Positions 8,906 through 18,739 are shown, counted from the stretch's first letter. The stretch is 64,000 nucleotides of DNA from Sphingopyxis sp. FD7 (GCF_003609835.1 NZ_AP017898.1:1860001-1924000), one strand, 5' to 3'. Translations and numbers: made by a program. The notes: generated by a model not told the origin, from the letters alone.

Positions 8906-9797
8906 CGATTTCCCCTGCGATCCGCATGGCCAGAGCCCGGGGCATGGTTTCAAGCCCTTCGGCCCTGAGCAGGGTCAGAAACCCGTCGTCGGTGAGCAAA
9001 TCCTTGATCGCCTCGACAATGAAGAGAAGGCGGGTTTGCGTGAAATCAGATTTCTTCACGAGCAGACGCTGCTTTTCTGCCTCGCGCTGATAGACCTGCA
9101 TCAGGTCGCCGGCCGTCAGCTTGCGATTGGTGCCTTTCCTTCCAAACTTTCCTGATGTCATAGACTTGCTGCGCCCGCGCATGCGGAGATCGAGAAGTCG
9201 GCGAACCGATGCCAGCTTTTTGCCGCGCAGCTTGCCCGTCTCATAGGCATCGAGGAGTAGGTTTTGCGCTTCTTCGCTTTCGGCGCGCGAGATCTCCATC
9301 GCAAGGCTGATCGGGATCAGCCCCGTCTCGACCGCTGACAGCAGCCTTTCCTCCCCGCGCTCGAGCAGGCTCACGATCATGCTGACCCACCCACTGGTGA
9401 TGCCGATTTTGCGGGAGATCTCGGCTTCGGTGTAACCGCGTTTCCTAAGGGCACCGATCTCATTCATTACGTCGATCGGGCGCTGCACCCGGCGGGCAAT
9501 GTTCTCCACCAGGCTCATGACGAGGCATTCGCTCTCGCTGGCTTCGATCACGACCGCCGGTATCTCGGTCTGACCCAGCATCTGGAAAGCTTCGAGCCGC
9601 CCTTCGCCGCAGACCAGATCGTATCGGGTGCCGCCTGGACCATCATGCTTGCTGACCGTGATCGGGCGCTTCAGGCCGATAGCCTCGATATTGTTGACGA
9701 TCTCGCGGTGCTGACGCTTGTTGCGCGCCCTGGGGTTGAGCACGGTGATCCGTGAAATCGGGATCATCTCGATGGTCTGGGGACGGGTAACGGTCAT
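8898..9797 (-). CDS. ParB-like protein (first of two)
   Basis: A 299-residue ParB/RepB/Spo0J-type protein. Near the N-terminus is MIPISRITVLNPRARNK, then IVNNIEAIGLKRPITV, the box VCGEGRLEAFQMLG, ENIARRVQRPIDVMNEI and the helix-turn-helix GYTEAEISRKIGITSGWVSMIVSLL. The ATG shares one base with the recombinase stop codon (TGATG), so the genes are coupled. No ParA is encoded nearby, which argues against a classical partition locus. It is distinct from its neighbour, not a recent duplicate. Confidence 0.8.
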   Translation of the reverse strand: MTVTRPQTIEMIPISRITVLNPRARNKRQHREIVNNIEAIGLKRPITVSKHDGPGGTRYDLVCGEGRLEAFQMLGQTEIPAVVIEASESECLVMSLVENIARRVQRPIDVMNEIGALRKRGYTEAEISRKIGITSGWVSMIVSLLERGEERLLSAVETGLIPISLAMEISRAESEEAQNLLLDAYETGKLRGKKLASVRRLLDLRMRGRSKSMTSGKFGRKGTNRKLTAGDLMQVYQREAEKQRLLVKKSDFTQTRLLFIVEAIKDLLTDDGFLTLLRAEGLETMPRALAMRIAGEIDD

Positions 9798-11446
9798 CAG
9801 GCAGCCTCCGCAACTCTGATGGGCGCTGCGTTCTCGTAGAAGAAATCGAGGGCGTCGAACCGGTACGCATCGAGCAAAAGGTCGTTGTCCTCGGCGAGCC
9901 GCACACGTTCGGCCGCAACATCCAGCCTCGGGAAGAGATAGTAGTCGAAGGGCTGCCGGTTGCTGGCGTCCATGCGGACCACCAGGGTGATGTCGGGCAT
10001 CTTGGAGGTGTCGAAACGGATCTTCCAGCGCAGCAGACCCGTCGGCGTCGGCGTGCAACGGACGATGACGACCGACAGGCTGAACTCGTCATTCACGATG
10101 ACCCGGTCTGTTTCCAGATCCTGCCATGCTTCACTGCCGTGGGCCTTCAGGCCGTCGAGCACCTGGCGGAGGATGTCGGGGTGCAGGCGGCGCAGCGCAC
10201 GATTGACCGCGAGGTAGCGATAGTCGCGATCCGGTGAATAGCCGACCAGGCTGTAGGCCCGAAGCAAGCTGCCAAACCGCGACGAATAGGCGCTGCTGGA
10301 GGGCAGGCCCTCACATTCATCGATGATGATCCCTGAAAGAAGGCCCTTGCTTTCGTAGACCGTGCGCAGCGCATCGATCATTTCGGCATCTGACAGCCTA
10401 AAGGACCGTGCGCCAATGAGCGCCTGAGCGGCCTCGAACAAGTCGCGCTCGACGATCGCCTCAAATGCGCCGGGGCTGCGAATCCACATTTCGGGGTCGT
10501 TGCGGACCCGCTTCTTCTTCAGCTTGAACGACTGCCGGTTCCACACGTTGTCGCCGACATACTTGCCGTTGATAAGGAGCTGATGGACCGTGCCGCGCGT
10601 CCACGGCCTGCCCAGATCGGTGACAATGCCGCGGCTGTTGAGGTCATCGGCAATCTCGCGCTCGCTTAGCCCGTCGTGGACGAAAGCGGCGTAGACGCTA
10701 CGGACAATGGCGATTTCCTCATCCGGGCCGGGCGTCAAAATCACCCGGTCGGTTTGGATGCTCTTGTGCTCGCCACGCGTGAGCACGCCCTTGGTTGTGC
10801 CGGTTTCGTCGATCAATGTCCGGCGAAGCCCAAACCCGGCAGGCCCACCTTGGCGGTATCCCTTCTCGATCAGCCGACCTTGCCCAGCAAATACCTTGGT
10901 CGACAGCTCCCGGCTGTACTCCCCGGCCATCGCCCGCTTGACGCCCTTCACGATGGTTGAGACCGGGCTCCCGTCATTCTCGAACTGCTCTGCGCAATAC
11001 TGAACCGCGATCCCGGCGCGCTTGCAGATGTACTCGTAATAGGCGCTTTCGTCGGCGTCCTGGAACCGGCCCCAGCGGCTGATGTCGTAGACAAGAACCA
11101 TGGTGTAATCGGCGGCACCGGTCTGAACGTCATCGATGAGCTGCTTAAGAGCGTCGCGGCCCTCGATCTTCAGCCCGCTTTTGCCCGCATCGGCATAGGT
11201 CCGCACGATTTCGATCCCGCGTGCGGCGGCATAGTGCCGGATCGCATCGGCCTGGTTCTCGGTCGAGTATTTCTGGTGATCAGTCGACATGCGAACATAC
11301 TCGGCCGCGCGCACAAGCCGCGGTGCCTGTTCTCTGCTGTCACTGTCGTCGTAGCCCCAGTCCTGCAATTTCCGCCCTTTCGATGACCATGCTGCCGTGG
11401 CCAGGGCGACCAACCGCTGCAGCGCGAACCACGGACACTCCGCCAT
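9797..11446 (-). CDS. Large serine recombinase
   Basis: A 549-residue site-specific recombinase. The resolvase domain has the catalytic serine in YVRMSTDHQKYSTENQ (about residue 54) and the arginine region VYDISRWGRFQDADES. A recombinase domain follows (GLRRTLIDETG through SEREIADDLNSRGIVT and WTRGTVHQLLINGKYVGDNVWNR). The N-terminus is about 45 residues longer than usual, so the true start may be internal. It heads an operon with two ParB-like genes and is divergent from a helix-turn-helix gene. It likely drives integration or excision of a nested element, but no attachment site could be identified. Confidence 0.85.
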   Translation of the reverse strand: MAECPWFALQRLVALATAAWSSKGRKLQDWGYDDSDSREQAPRLVRAAEYVRMSTDHQKYSTENQADAIRHYAAARGIEIVRTYADAGKSGLKIEGRDALKQLIDDVQTGAADYTMVLVYDISRWGRFQDADESAYYEYICKRAGIAVQYCAEQFENDGSPVSTIVKGVKRAMAGEYSRELSTKVFAGQGRLIEKGYRQGGPAGFGLRRTLIDETGTTKGVLTRGEHKSIQTDRVILTPGPDEEIAIVRSVYAAFVHDGLSEREIADDLNSRGIVTDLGRPWTRGTVHQLLINGKYVGDNVWNRQSFKLKKKRVRNDPEMWIRSPGAFEAIVERDLFEAAQALIGARSFRLSDAEMIDALRTVYESKGLLSGIIIDECEGLPSSSAYSSRFGSLLRAYSLVGYSPDRDYRYLAVNRALRRLHPDILRQVLDGLKAHGSEAWQDLETDRVIVNDEFSLSVVIVRCTPTPTGLLRWKIRFDTSKMPDITLVVRMDASNRQPFDYYLFPRLDVAAERVRLAEDNDLLLDAYRFDALDFFYENAAPIRVAEAA

Positions 11447-11486
11447 CCCCGCACTTTCAGCAGTGTAGGCCAGAGAGGAGCGGAAG

Positions 11487-12113
11487 ATGTTGCCGAAAAA
11501 GGGCAGGAAGTTGCCGAAGTGGGAGGGGGTACTGGCAGGACGACAGATTTATGCCGAAACCATCGCTCAGCTATTGGAGCGGGAGCACGGCGAAACGCAC
11601 CGTGCGGTCAAACAAGTGATGAAGCTGACGGGCGCCAGCGAGCGAACCGTCAAGCACTGGCTCTCTGGTCAGCACGGTCCCGATACTGTCTTCTTTCTGC
11701 GCCTTTTGACCAGCTCACCGGTCATCAGGGCATTTGTGATCGGGCTGATCGAAAGTTCGCAAGGGGCTGGTCATGATCGGCAGGGAGCAGACCAACAGAC
11801 CGCTCGCCGATCATCAAAAACGCCCGATACTCAGCCGCCACGGCAGGATCGGCGTCAGAATGACCGTATAAATGACCCTAAAACTGACCCTATAAATGAC
11901 CCAATAACCGCTGAGATAAACGAGCGGCAGCGCTGGTTTCTCGGCCGAGTCGCAGCGGGCCATCGATGCCGCGCGGCGGACATTTGTGGCCACTGGAAGG
12001 TCAGTGCAAAAACCGCGCGACGGGATATCGCGGCGCTCACCGAAATGGGCTTGATCCGCTTCACGGGTGCGCGCCGCAATGGACGATATCGACCTGCTTC
12101 TGGGGCAGGATAG
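11487..12113 (+). CDS. Winged-helix/HTH regulatory protein divergent from the recombinase
   Basis: A 208-residue protein. The N-terminal region contains a helix-turn-helix (HRAVKQVMKLTGASERTVKHWLSG). A charged, low-complexity linker rich in Gln, Asp and Arg repeats the pattern NDP (DRINDPKTDPINDPIT). The C-terminal segment RCRAADICGHWKVSAKTARRDIAALTEMGLIRFTG is a DeoR-like winged helix. The ATG follows GAGGAGCGGAAG. Its divergent placement 40 bp from the recombinase start suggests it regulates that operon. Confidence 0.65.
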   Translation: MLPKKGRKLPKWEGVLAGRQIYAETIAQLLEREHGETHRAVKQVMKLTGASERTVKHWLSGQHGPDTVFFLRLLTSSPVIRAFVIGLIESSQGAGHDRQGADQQTARRSSKTPDTQPPRQDRRQNDRINDPKTDPINDPITAEINERQRWFLGRVAAGHRCRAADICGHWKVSAKTARRDIAALTEMGLIRFTGARRNGRYRPASGAG

Positions 12114-12202
12114 TCTGGCCCCATCTCAAACCGGTCCTAGAAGCTGAGATCCATAGGAAGTGGAGAGGGAGGGGGGTGTCGAACTCAGTGAAGGAGATCG
12201 AC

Positions 12203-12943
12203 ATGCCCCTCTATCCCATCGACATCGAAAAGCGCGTCAAGGCCCTGCAGCGCCAGGCGCGGCACGAAGCGCAGGGGGCGCCTTACGTCGTCTATGCCCT
12301 TCTCGATCCTGGTGAACCCGGCGTCCAGTTTGAAGACAGCCCTTTCAACGGTATCCCGTTCTACGTCGGCCAAAGTTGCGAAATCGAGAACCGACTGCGT
12401 CGGCATTTTCGCAAGCCGCAGAAACTCAACCCGGACTCCCAAATGGTCCATCGGCACATCGCTGGTTTGTTCGCGATCGGCCGATTGCCGCGGCTTGCCA
12501 TTCTCGAGACAGCACAGACGCGCAGTCAAAGCCTGATGGCCGAATTGCGGTGGGGGCAGCGCCTGATACGTGCAGGGTATGAACTAGCGAACAGCAGCCC
12601 GGACATTGGCCAGATTATGGACATCGGCGAGTTGGAAACATGGCTCGACTTCCGTCGCTGCTCTATGCTGGCAAGCGAAGCTGCGCTCGAGGGAGCCGTG
12701 ATTGTTCACAGTTGCACATGTGGACACGCTGAAAGGTGGGTCGATCCGGCTGTCTACGCAGCAAGCTGGCCCAAGCGGTTGCGTGTATCCAGAATAGCCA
12801 AACGAACGCAGCATGTCCGTCGTCAGAACATTTGGCACAACTCGCGGCGTAAATTAGCGGAGTGCGGGCCTCGTCAGGGGCTGGATTTTAAGCGGCGAGC
12901 TTGCGGTGTTGCAAGCGCCGATATTCGATGGTCTGTCGTTTGA
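12203..12943 (+). pseudogene. GIY-YIG-type protein truncated by the IS element
   Basis: The ATG follows AAGGAGAT. The N-terminal region matches the GIY-YIG nuclease fold: PYVVYALLDPG, then GIPFYVGQS and ENRLRRHF (about residues 23-70). The reading frame runs into the IS; its last 20 or so codons are IS sequence, so the native C-terminus is lost. The IS boundary lies near base 12869. It faces the methyltransferase fragment on the other side of the IS and may have been part of the same cluster. The truncated protein may be inactive. Confidence 0.6.
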
Positions 12944-13868
12944 TCCTTTCACGCTGTTTGATGATGGCTGGTGCCCTGCCGAAGTAGGCGTCGGCGGGCG
13001 TCACGTTGTTCAGGCTCTCGTGGTAACGTTGATTGTTGTAGTGCTCGACGAAGGCTTCGATCTGGGCCTCGAGGTCGCCGGGCAGGAAGTAGTTCTCCAG
13101 CAGGATGCGGTTCTTCAGAGTCTGGTGCCAGCGCTCGATCTTGCCCTGGGTCTGAGGGTGGCACGGTGCACCGCGCACATGACTCATCTGCTGAGCTTCG
13201 ATGTATTCAGCCAGTTCGCCAGCGATGTAGCTGGGACCGTTATCGCTGAGCAGCCTGGGTTTGTGCAGCACGGTGGCGCTGTCGCAGCCCGAGGCAGCCA
13301 GCGCCATGTCCAGCGTGTCGGTGACGTCCTCGGCCCGCATGTTGGTGCACAGTTTCCAGGCGATGATGTAGCGCGAGAAGTCGTCGAGCACGGTCGACAG
13401 GTACATCCAGCCCCACCCGATGATCTTGAAGTAGGTGAAGTCGGTTTGCCACATCTCGTTCGGCCGGGTGGTCTTGGTGTGGAACTGATCGGCGGCCTTG
13501 ATCACGACATAGGCCGGGCTGGTGATCAGATCATGGGCCTTCAACAGGCGGTAAACCGTGGCTTCCGACACGAAGTAGCGCTTCTCGTCGGTGAACCGCA
13601 CCGCCAGCTCGCGCGGTGACAGTTCGCTGTAGTCCAGGGCCATCTCGACGATCTGGTCCTGGATATCATCGCCGATGCGGTTCCACACCCGGGTCGGCGC
13701 CGACGGCCGATCCTCCAAGGCCTCCGGGCCGCCTTCGAGGAACCGGTCATACCAGCGGTAGAAGGTCCGACGGGCGATGCCGAGCTGGTCCAGCGTGCGT
13801 TTGGCGGGCAGGTGCGACTGCTCGACGATCCGGATGATCTCGAGCTTCTCCGAGGCGGGATACCTCAT
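12888..13868 (-). CDS. IS3-family transposase OrfB (DDE integrase)
   Basis: A 326-residue rve-type transposase. An N-terminal helix-turn-helix (LDQLGIARRTFYRWYDRFLEGG) is followed by the catalytic core with Asp in MWQTDFTYFKI, Asp in LLSDNGPSYIAG and Glu in QGKIERWHQTLKNR. The ATG overlaps the orfA stop as ATGA. The open frame continues upstream of this ATG, allowing an OrfAB fusion by -1 frameshifting at the A7 run in orfA. It appears intact. Confidence 0.9.
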   Translation of the reverse strand: MRYPASEKLEIIRIVEQSHLPAKRTLDQLGIARRTFYRWYDRFLEGGPEALEDRPSAPTRVWNRIGDDIQDQIVEMALDYSELSPRELAVRFTDEKRYFVSEATVYRLLKAHDLITSPAYVVIKAADQFHTKTTRPNEMWQTDFTYFKIIGWGWMYLSTVLDDFSRYIIAWKLCTNMRAEDVTDTLDMALAASGCDSATVLHKPRLLSDNGPSYIAGELAEYIEAQQMSHVRGAPCHPQTQGKIERWHQTLKNRILLENYFLPGDLEAQIEAFVEHYNNQRYHESLNNVTPADAYFGRAPAIIKQRERIKRQTIEYRRLQHRKLAA

Positions 13869-14251
13869 TCGTCGTCGCCCCCATCCGCGATCATGCTTTT
13901 TTTGAGCAGGCGGTTCTCCAGGGTCAGGTCGGCAACGCATTCCTTCAGGGCGCGGGCTTCGCGGCGCAGATCCTGCACCTCGCCAGTGGTCGCGGCACGG
14001 GCGGTGTCGCCGGCCAGGCGGCGCTTGCCGGCTTCCATGAACTCCTTCGACCAGGTGTAATACAGGCTCTGGGCAATGCCTTCCTTGCGGCACAGCTCGG
14101 CGATGCTGTCCTCGCCGCGCAGGCCATCCAGCACGATGCGGATCTTGTCTTCGGCCGAGAAGTGCCGGCGGGTTGCACGCCGGATGTCCTTCACCACCCG
14201 CTCCGCAGGGGCCTTGGTCGGCGATTTTGCATTGGAGGATTTGGGCTTCAT
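13865..14251 (-). CDS. IS3-family OrfA
   Basis: A 128-residue helix-turn-helix protein: FSAEDKIRIVLDGLRGEDSIAELCRKEGIAQSLYYTWSKEF, then a leucine-zipper-like coiled coil (LRREARALKECVADLTLENRLLKK) for multimerisation. Seven consecutive A residues on the coding strand near its end are a typical IS3 -1 frameshift site; shifting there gives the upstream extension of OrfB in frame. Confidence 0.9.
   Translation of the reverse strand: MKPKSSNAKSPTKAPAERVVKDIRRATRRHFSAEDKIRIVLDGLRGEDSIAELCRKEGIAQSLYYTWSKEFMEAGKRRLAGDTARAATTGEVQDLRREARALKECVADLTLENRLLKKSMIADGGDDE
13897..13903 (-). promoter_or_regulatory. A7 slippery site for -1 ribosomal frameshifting
   Basis: Seven T on the given strand, A7 on the transposase strand, at CTC-AAA-AAA-AGC in orfA. 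A -1 slip leads into the orfB frame (CAA-AAA-AAG-CAT), producing the OrfAB fusion used for transposition in the family. Confidence 0.7.
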
Positions 14252-14330
14252 CTTCGTTCCTTCGTCACTACGACGAAGCCCAAATCCTCCTTAAATCACA
14301 ACCTCAAATCTGTGCCATTGGTGCTGACGG

Positions 14331-16682
14331 GGAGCAGTCAAGCAGATCCGCGAAAATAGCTTCGACATCCGCGCCACCAGCAAGCTGAACAAGCTCTATG
14401 TCGAGTTGCTGAAGGAAAACCCGGATTGGTCGACGGCGGAGCGGCGGCCCGACATGAACCATTTCATGGCCAGGCTGATCTTCTGCTTCTTCGCGGAAGA
14501 CACCGATATCTTCCGCAGCGAAGGCCTGTTCACCGCCACGGTCGACCAGATGAGCGAGCGGGACAGCAGCAACACGCACGAGATCATTGCCAACATTTTC
14601 CGCGCCATGGACATCAAGCCGGGTGACCGGGCGAAGGCGGGCATCCCTCCCCATGCCGACGTCTTTCCGTATGTGAACGGCGCGCTGTTTTCTGGCAGCG
14701 TGGAAGTGCCACGCTTCACCCGCATGGCGCGCAGCTATCTGTTGCACATTGGCGGGCTGAACTGGAAACAGATCAACCCCGACATCTTCGGTTCAATGAT
14801 TCAGGCGGTGGCGGACGACGAGGAGCGCGGCGCACTCGGCATGCATTACACCAGCGTGCCGAACATCTTGAAGGTGCTCAACCCGCTGTTCCTCGACGAT
14901 CTGCGCGCGCAACTGGAAGAGGCGGGCGACAATGGCCGCAAGCTGCTCAACCTGCGCAACCGTATGGCGAAAATCCGGGTGTTCGATCCTGCCTGCGGAT
15001 CGGGCAATTTCCTCGTCATCGCCTACAAGCAAATGCGCGAGATCGAGGCCGGGATTAACCGCCGCCGGGGCGAACCTGACCGCAAGAGCGACATTCCGTT
15101 GACCAACTTTCGCGGTATCGAATTGCGCGACTTCCCGGCAGAGATTGCTCGTTTGGCGCTAATCATTGCCGAGTTTCAGTGCGACGTGACCTATCGGGGA
15201 CAAAAGGAGGCTTTGGCCGAATTTCTGCCCCTTGATAGTCAAAATTGGATCACGTGCGGGAATGCGCTTCAGCTTGATTGGGTGGACTTATGGGGAGCAA
15301 GCGGCTCGCCGGTTAAAGTAAAGAGTGACGATCTTTTCGGCACCCCGCTCGATCAATCTGAAATCGACTTCGAGCATGAAGGCGGCGAAACTTACATCTG
15401 TGGCAATCCACCCTTCAAGGGTACGCGAAAGCAGGAACGACAGGAGAAGGAGGATCTGGAGCGCGTCTTTTCCAAGCTCACCACAAAGTGGAAGAATGTC
15501 GATTACGTTGGCGCTTGGCTGATGAAGGCCGCAATGTACAATGAGGTGTGCCGCGCTCCCTTTGCGTTCGTGACCACGAACAGCTTGTGCCAAGGCCAGC
15601 AAGTACCAATAACCTGGAAAATACTCTTGGACCGAGGGTTCCGGATAAGGTTCGCACATACCTCGTTCAAATGGGCAAATCTTGCGTCCAACAAGGCCGG
15701 CGTTACGGTTATCGTGACAGGTGTCGACAGAGAACCTGGCGGGGTGAGGCGGATTTTCACGGATGGTGTTGTGCGTGAGGTTGCGAACATCAATCCTTAT
15801 CTGACAGACCACAACATCTCTGTTGTGCCAGCGCTAAAGAAACCAGCGGCAACGGGCGTGCCGATGGAGTATGGTGTATATTATTCGAAGTCTGCTGGTC
15901 TAATTTTGGATGCCGACGAGAAAATGAAGCTCTCTCGCGCTGGTGTTCCCGATAGGTTTTTCCGAAGCTTCATAGGTTCAACCGAGTTCATCAACGGTAA
16001 GCAACGATATTGCCTTTGGATCGGTGACGATGAATTAGACCAAGCATGCGCCTTTGACGATATTCGTGACCGCATTGAAAGCGTCCGGCACGATCGGACC
16101 GAAACCGATGATGAGTCCGTCAACAAACTTGCAGCTCGACCCCATCAATTCCGCGAGCGCAAGGGTGATGATGCTCGGAAAATCTTCGTGCCGATAGTCT
16201 CATCGGAGAATAGGGATTTTTTCCCAGCGGGCTTGGCTGACCGATCAATGGTTCCGACCAATAAAGCATTTTACATACCGAATGGACCACTTTGGACTCT
16301 AGCGATTATTTCGTCCAAAATTCATCTCGCTTGGATAGACACCATTTGCGGTCGTTTGCGTAGCGACTTCTCATACTCGAATACCCTTGGCTGGAACACG
16401 TTTCCGATTCCCAAGCTGACAGAGCAGAATAAGTCTGACCTCACTCGTTGCGCCGAGGATATCCTGCTCGCCCGAGAGGCGCACTTCCCGGCAACCATCG
16501 CCGACCTTTATGAGGTAAAGGATGGTGAGCGCAAAATGCCTGAAAATCTTCGCCACGCGCATGAGCGCAACGACGAGGTGCTGGAACGGATCTACATCGG
16601 TCGCCGCTTTCGGAATGACACGGAGCGGCTCGAAAAGCTGTTCGAACTGTACACCAGGATGACCAGCGCAAAGGCGGCGTGA
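14331..16682 (+). pseudogene. MmeI-like DNA adenine methyltransferase, N-terminus lost to the IS
   Basis: About 780 codons remain, opening directly at the IS boundary (AVKQIRENSFDIRATSK). The order is a helical spacer (MNHFMARLIFCFFAEDTDIF), a methyltransferase core with SAM motif VFDPACGSGNFLVIAY and the amino-methyltransferase box CGNPPFKG, then a target-recognition-like C-terminal half. Family proteins are about 900 or more residues, with an N-terminal nuclease or equivalent domain that is missing here. The residual frame could start at an internal TTG near base 14406, keeping the methyltransferase core. It heads the downstream same-strand cluster. Confidence 0.75.
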
Positions 16683-16688
16683 CCGGAG

Positions 16689-17444
16689 ATGGCTGATCGG
16701 GTGCTGTTCCAGATGTGGGGGCCGTTTCGTGATGGCCTGATCGCCAGCCACCGGTTCTATGTGTCCGAGGCCAGAACACGTCTGCTGTCGCAGTTCGGCA
16801 CCATGAAGGAAGATGCAGACCGGTTCGCGGAGGACTGGCTGGCCAGTCGGGCTCGCTATTTCGATCCCGACCGGGATGACCCCGCCGATGCCTATGAGCA
16901 GGCATATGACGAAAGCGTCTCGTTCTACCTGCAACTCGAAGACTTGCAGAAGGCAACGCGATTGAGCGTGATCGCAGGCATGTACCATGAATGGGAAAAG
17001 CAGTTGCGTGACTGGATCACGCGCGAACTGGGCCGGGTTATCCATGGCAGCCACACGCGGGCTGCGCTTTGGAAGGCGACTATCGACCAGCTTTTCGATT
17101 TTCTGGAATGTTGGGGCTGGCCGGTCCGTTCACGTCCCTATTTTAAGCGGCTGCATGAGTGCCATCTGGTGGTGAACGTCTACAAGCATGGCGAGGGCAT
17201 ATCCTTTGAGAAGCTGCGCAAGGATGCTCCGCAGTTCCTCAAGCGCGATGATTTTCCCGAACCGCTGCTGCGTTTTCCGTCAGACTATACTGACCTCACC
17301 GTGACCGACGATGACCTCGACCGGTTCTCGGATGCCATCGTCGCATTCTGGCGGGATGTCCCGGAAAACACTTTCGCATCGCAGATTGACGATCTGCCGA
17401 AGTGGCTGGAAAAGGCGATTGAGAAGGATCAGCCGCCCGCTTGA
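16689..17444 (+). CDS. Hypothetical protein downstream of the methyltransferase
   Basis: A 251-residue, mostly helical protein starting seven bases after the methyltransferase stop, with CGGAG as ribosome-binding site. It contains LSVIAGMYHEWEKQLRDWITREL in the middle and LVVNVYKHGEG at about 159-169; the last motif recalls the conserved end of HEPN-like helical bundles, though R-x4-H is not obvious. No family is recognised. Tight spacing makes it a functional partner of the methyltransferase. Confidence 0.6.
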   Translation: MADRVLFQMWGPFRDGLIASHRFYVSEARTRLLSQFGTMKEDADRFAEDWLASRARYFDPDRDDPADAYEQAYDESVSFYLQLEDLQKATRLSVIAGMYHEWEKQLRDWITRELGRVIHGSHTRAALWKATIDQLFDFLECWGWPVRSRPYFKRLHECHLVVNVYKHGEGISFEKLRKDAPQFLKRDDFPEPLLRFPSDYTDLTVTDDDLDRFSDAIVAFWRDVPENTFASQIDDLPKWLEKAIEKDQPPA

Positions 17445-17484
17445 CTCTGTTATTTTCTGGCGCGCTGAACGCAAGCCACCATTT

Positions 17485-17581
17485 TGACATATAGAAATCC
17501 ATAAATCAGAAAATGAGGTCGAAACTGAAACAAGCTCTTTGTGTCAGCGCGAATCTGACATATGGAAATCCCAATGGCAGA
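17485..17581. promoter_or_regulatory. Two imperfect 26-bp direct repeats upstream of fic
   Basis: TGACATAT(A/G)GAAATCC begins each copy, at 17485 and 17556, 71 bp apart, and each copy ends in CAGA. They lie in the only sizeable gap of the cluster, just before the Fic gene, and look like tandem binding sites for a regulator. Confidence 0.45.
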
Positions 17582-17602
17582 TTGAGAGGTGTTTTCTGAG
17601 AT

Positions 17603-18739
17603 ATGGAGCTTTCAGCCTATCAGGCGGGGCGGCTTGAGGCCCAACTGGAATATCGCAGCTTCCTGCCGGAGCCGATCAACCATGGCTGGGTAATCTCTGA
17701 CCCGCAGGTGCTGCAACTGCTCGGCCAGGCCGACCGCGCGCTTGGCGAATTGAACGCTTTTGCCCAGCTGATCCCCGACATCGAATTCTTCATCCGCATG
17801 TACGTGGCCAAAGAAGCCACGCAATCGAGCCGGATCGAAGGCACCCAGACCAACATCGAAGATGCGTTCAAGGATGCAGAAGACCTGCTGCCCGAAGTGC
17901 GCGACGACTGGAGCGAGGTCCAGAACTATATCCGCGCGATCACATTCGCCATCGAGAGCCTGGAACGTCTGCCGCTGTCCAACAGGCTGCTGCGCGATAC
18001 CCACGCGATCCTGCTCGACGGGGTGCGCGGTGAAACCAAGCGCCCGGGCGAATTTCGCATCAGCCAGAACTGGATTGGGGTAAGCCTGAAGAATGCTGTC
18101 TTCGTGCCCCCACACCACGATCATGTGCCAGAACTGATGAGCGACCTTGAGAAGTTCCTGCACAACGCTGATGCCATGGTGCCACCGCTGATCAAGATCG
18201 CGATCGCGCACTACCAGTTCGAGACGATCCACCCATTCCTGGACGGCAACGGGCGTTTGGGGCGCCTAATGATCTCACTCTACCTCGCCGCGGAGAAGCT
18301 GCTGGTAAGGCCAGCGCTCTACCTGTCCGACTATTTTGAGCGGAACAAGACGGCCTATGTCGACCACCTGATGGCCGTACGCCAGGGCAACCACTTGCGC
18401 GACTGGCTGATCTTCTTCCTGCACGGGGTAGAGGAAACGGCGCGGGGCTCCGCGGGTGTCTTCCGCGCGATACTTGCGCTGAAGGAGCGCATCGAGCGCG
18501 AAGTGCTCCCGCGCTTCAGCCATCGACGGCAGGAAAACGCGCAGCAGTTGATGCGGTACCTCTATGGCCAACCGGTTACAGACGTGAAGGCGGTGACGAC
18601 ATTGCTCGACACCACGACCAATACTGCCGCATCACTGATCAATGACATGGTCGAACTTGGTGTGCTGGTGGAAATGACTGGCCAAAGACGCAACCGCCTG
18701 TTTTTGTTCCACGACTATCTCGACCTCTTCCGAAAGTAG
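17603..18739 (+). CDS. Fic-family protein with C-terminal winged helix
   Basis: A 378-residue Fic protein. The AMP-transferase motif is complete, HPFLDGNGRLGR (about residues 210-221). An inhibitory S/T-x3-E-G helix, SSRIEG (about 76-81), precedes it, making this a class II autoinhibited Fic. The N-terminal domain (YRSFLPEPINHGWVISDPQV) matches Fic/DOC_N. The C-terminal RYLYGQPVTDVKAVTTLLDTTTNTAASLINDMVELGVL is a winged helix that probably binds DNA. Fic enzymes transfer AMP to hydroxyls of target proteins. It is seven bases from the helicase gene, and its position inside a nuclease/methyltransferase cluster suggests control of that cluster. Confidence 0.9.
   Translation: MELSAYQAGRLEAQLEYRSFLPEPINHGWVISDPQVLQLLGQADRALGELNAFAQLIPDIEFFIRMYVAKEATQSSRIEGTQTNIEDAFKDAEDLLPEVRDDWSEVQNYIRAITFAIESLERLPLSNRLLRDTHAILLDGVRGETKRPGEFRISQNWIGVSLKNAVFVPPHHDHVPELMSDLEKFLHNADAMVPPLIKIAIAHYQFETIHPFLDGNGRLGRLMISLYLAAEKLLVRPALYLSDYFERNKTAYVDHLMAVRQGNHLRDWLIFFLHGVEETARGSAGVFRAILALKERIEREVLPRFSHRRQENAQQLMRYLYGQPVTDVKAVTTLLDTTTNTAASLINDMVELGVLVEMTGQRRNRLFLFHDYLDLFRK

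Larger units (their letters stand above)
12869..14332 (-). mobile_element. IS3-family insertion sequence
   Basis: About 1.46 kb with overlapping orfA/orfB, an A7 slippery run and a DDE transposase. Short imperfect inverted ends are visible: CCTCGTCAG on the left and the complement of CTGACGGGG on the right. No matching target duplication is evident outside these ends, which fits a deletion next to the IS. The exact ends are approximate. Confidence 0.75.
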
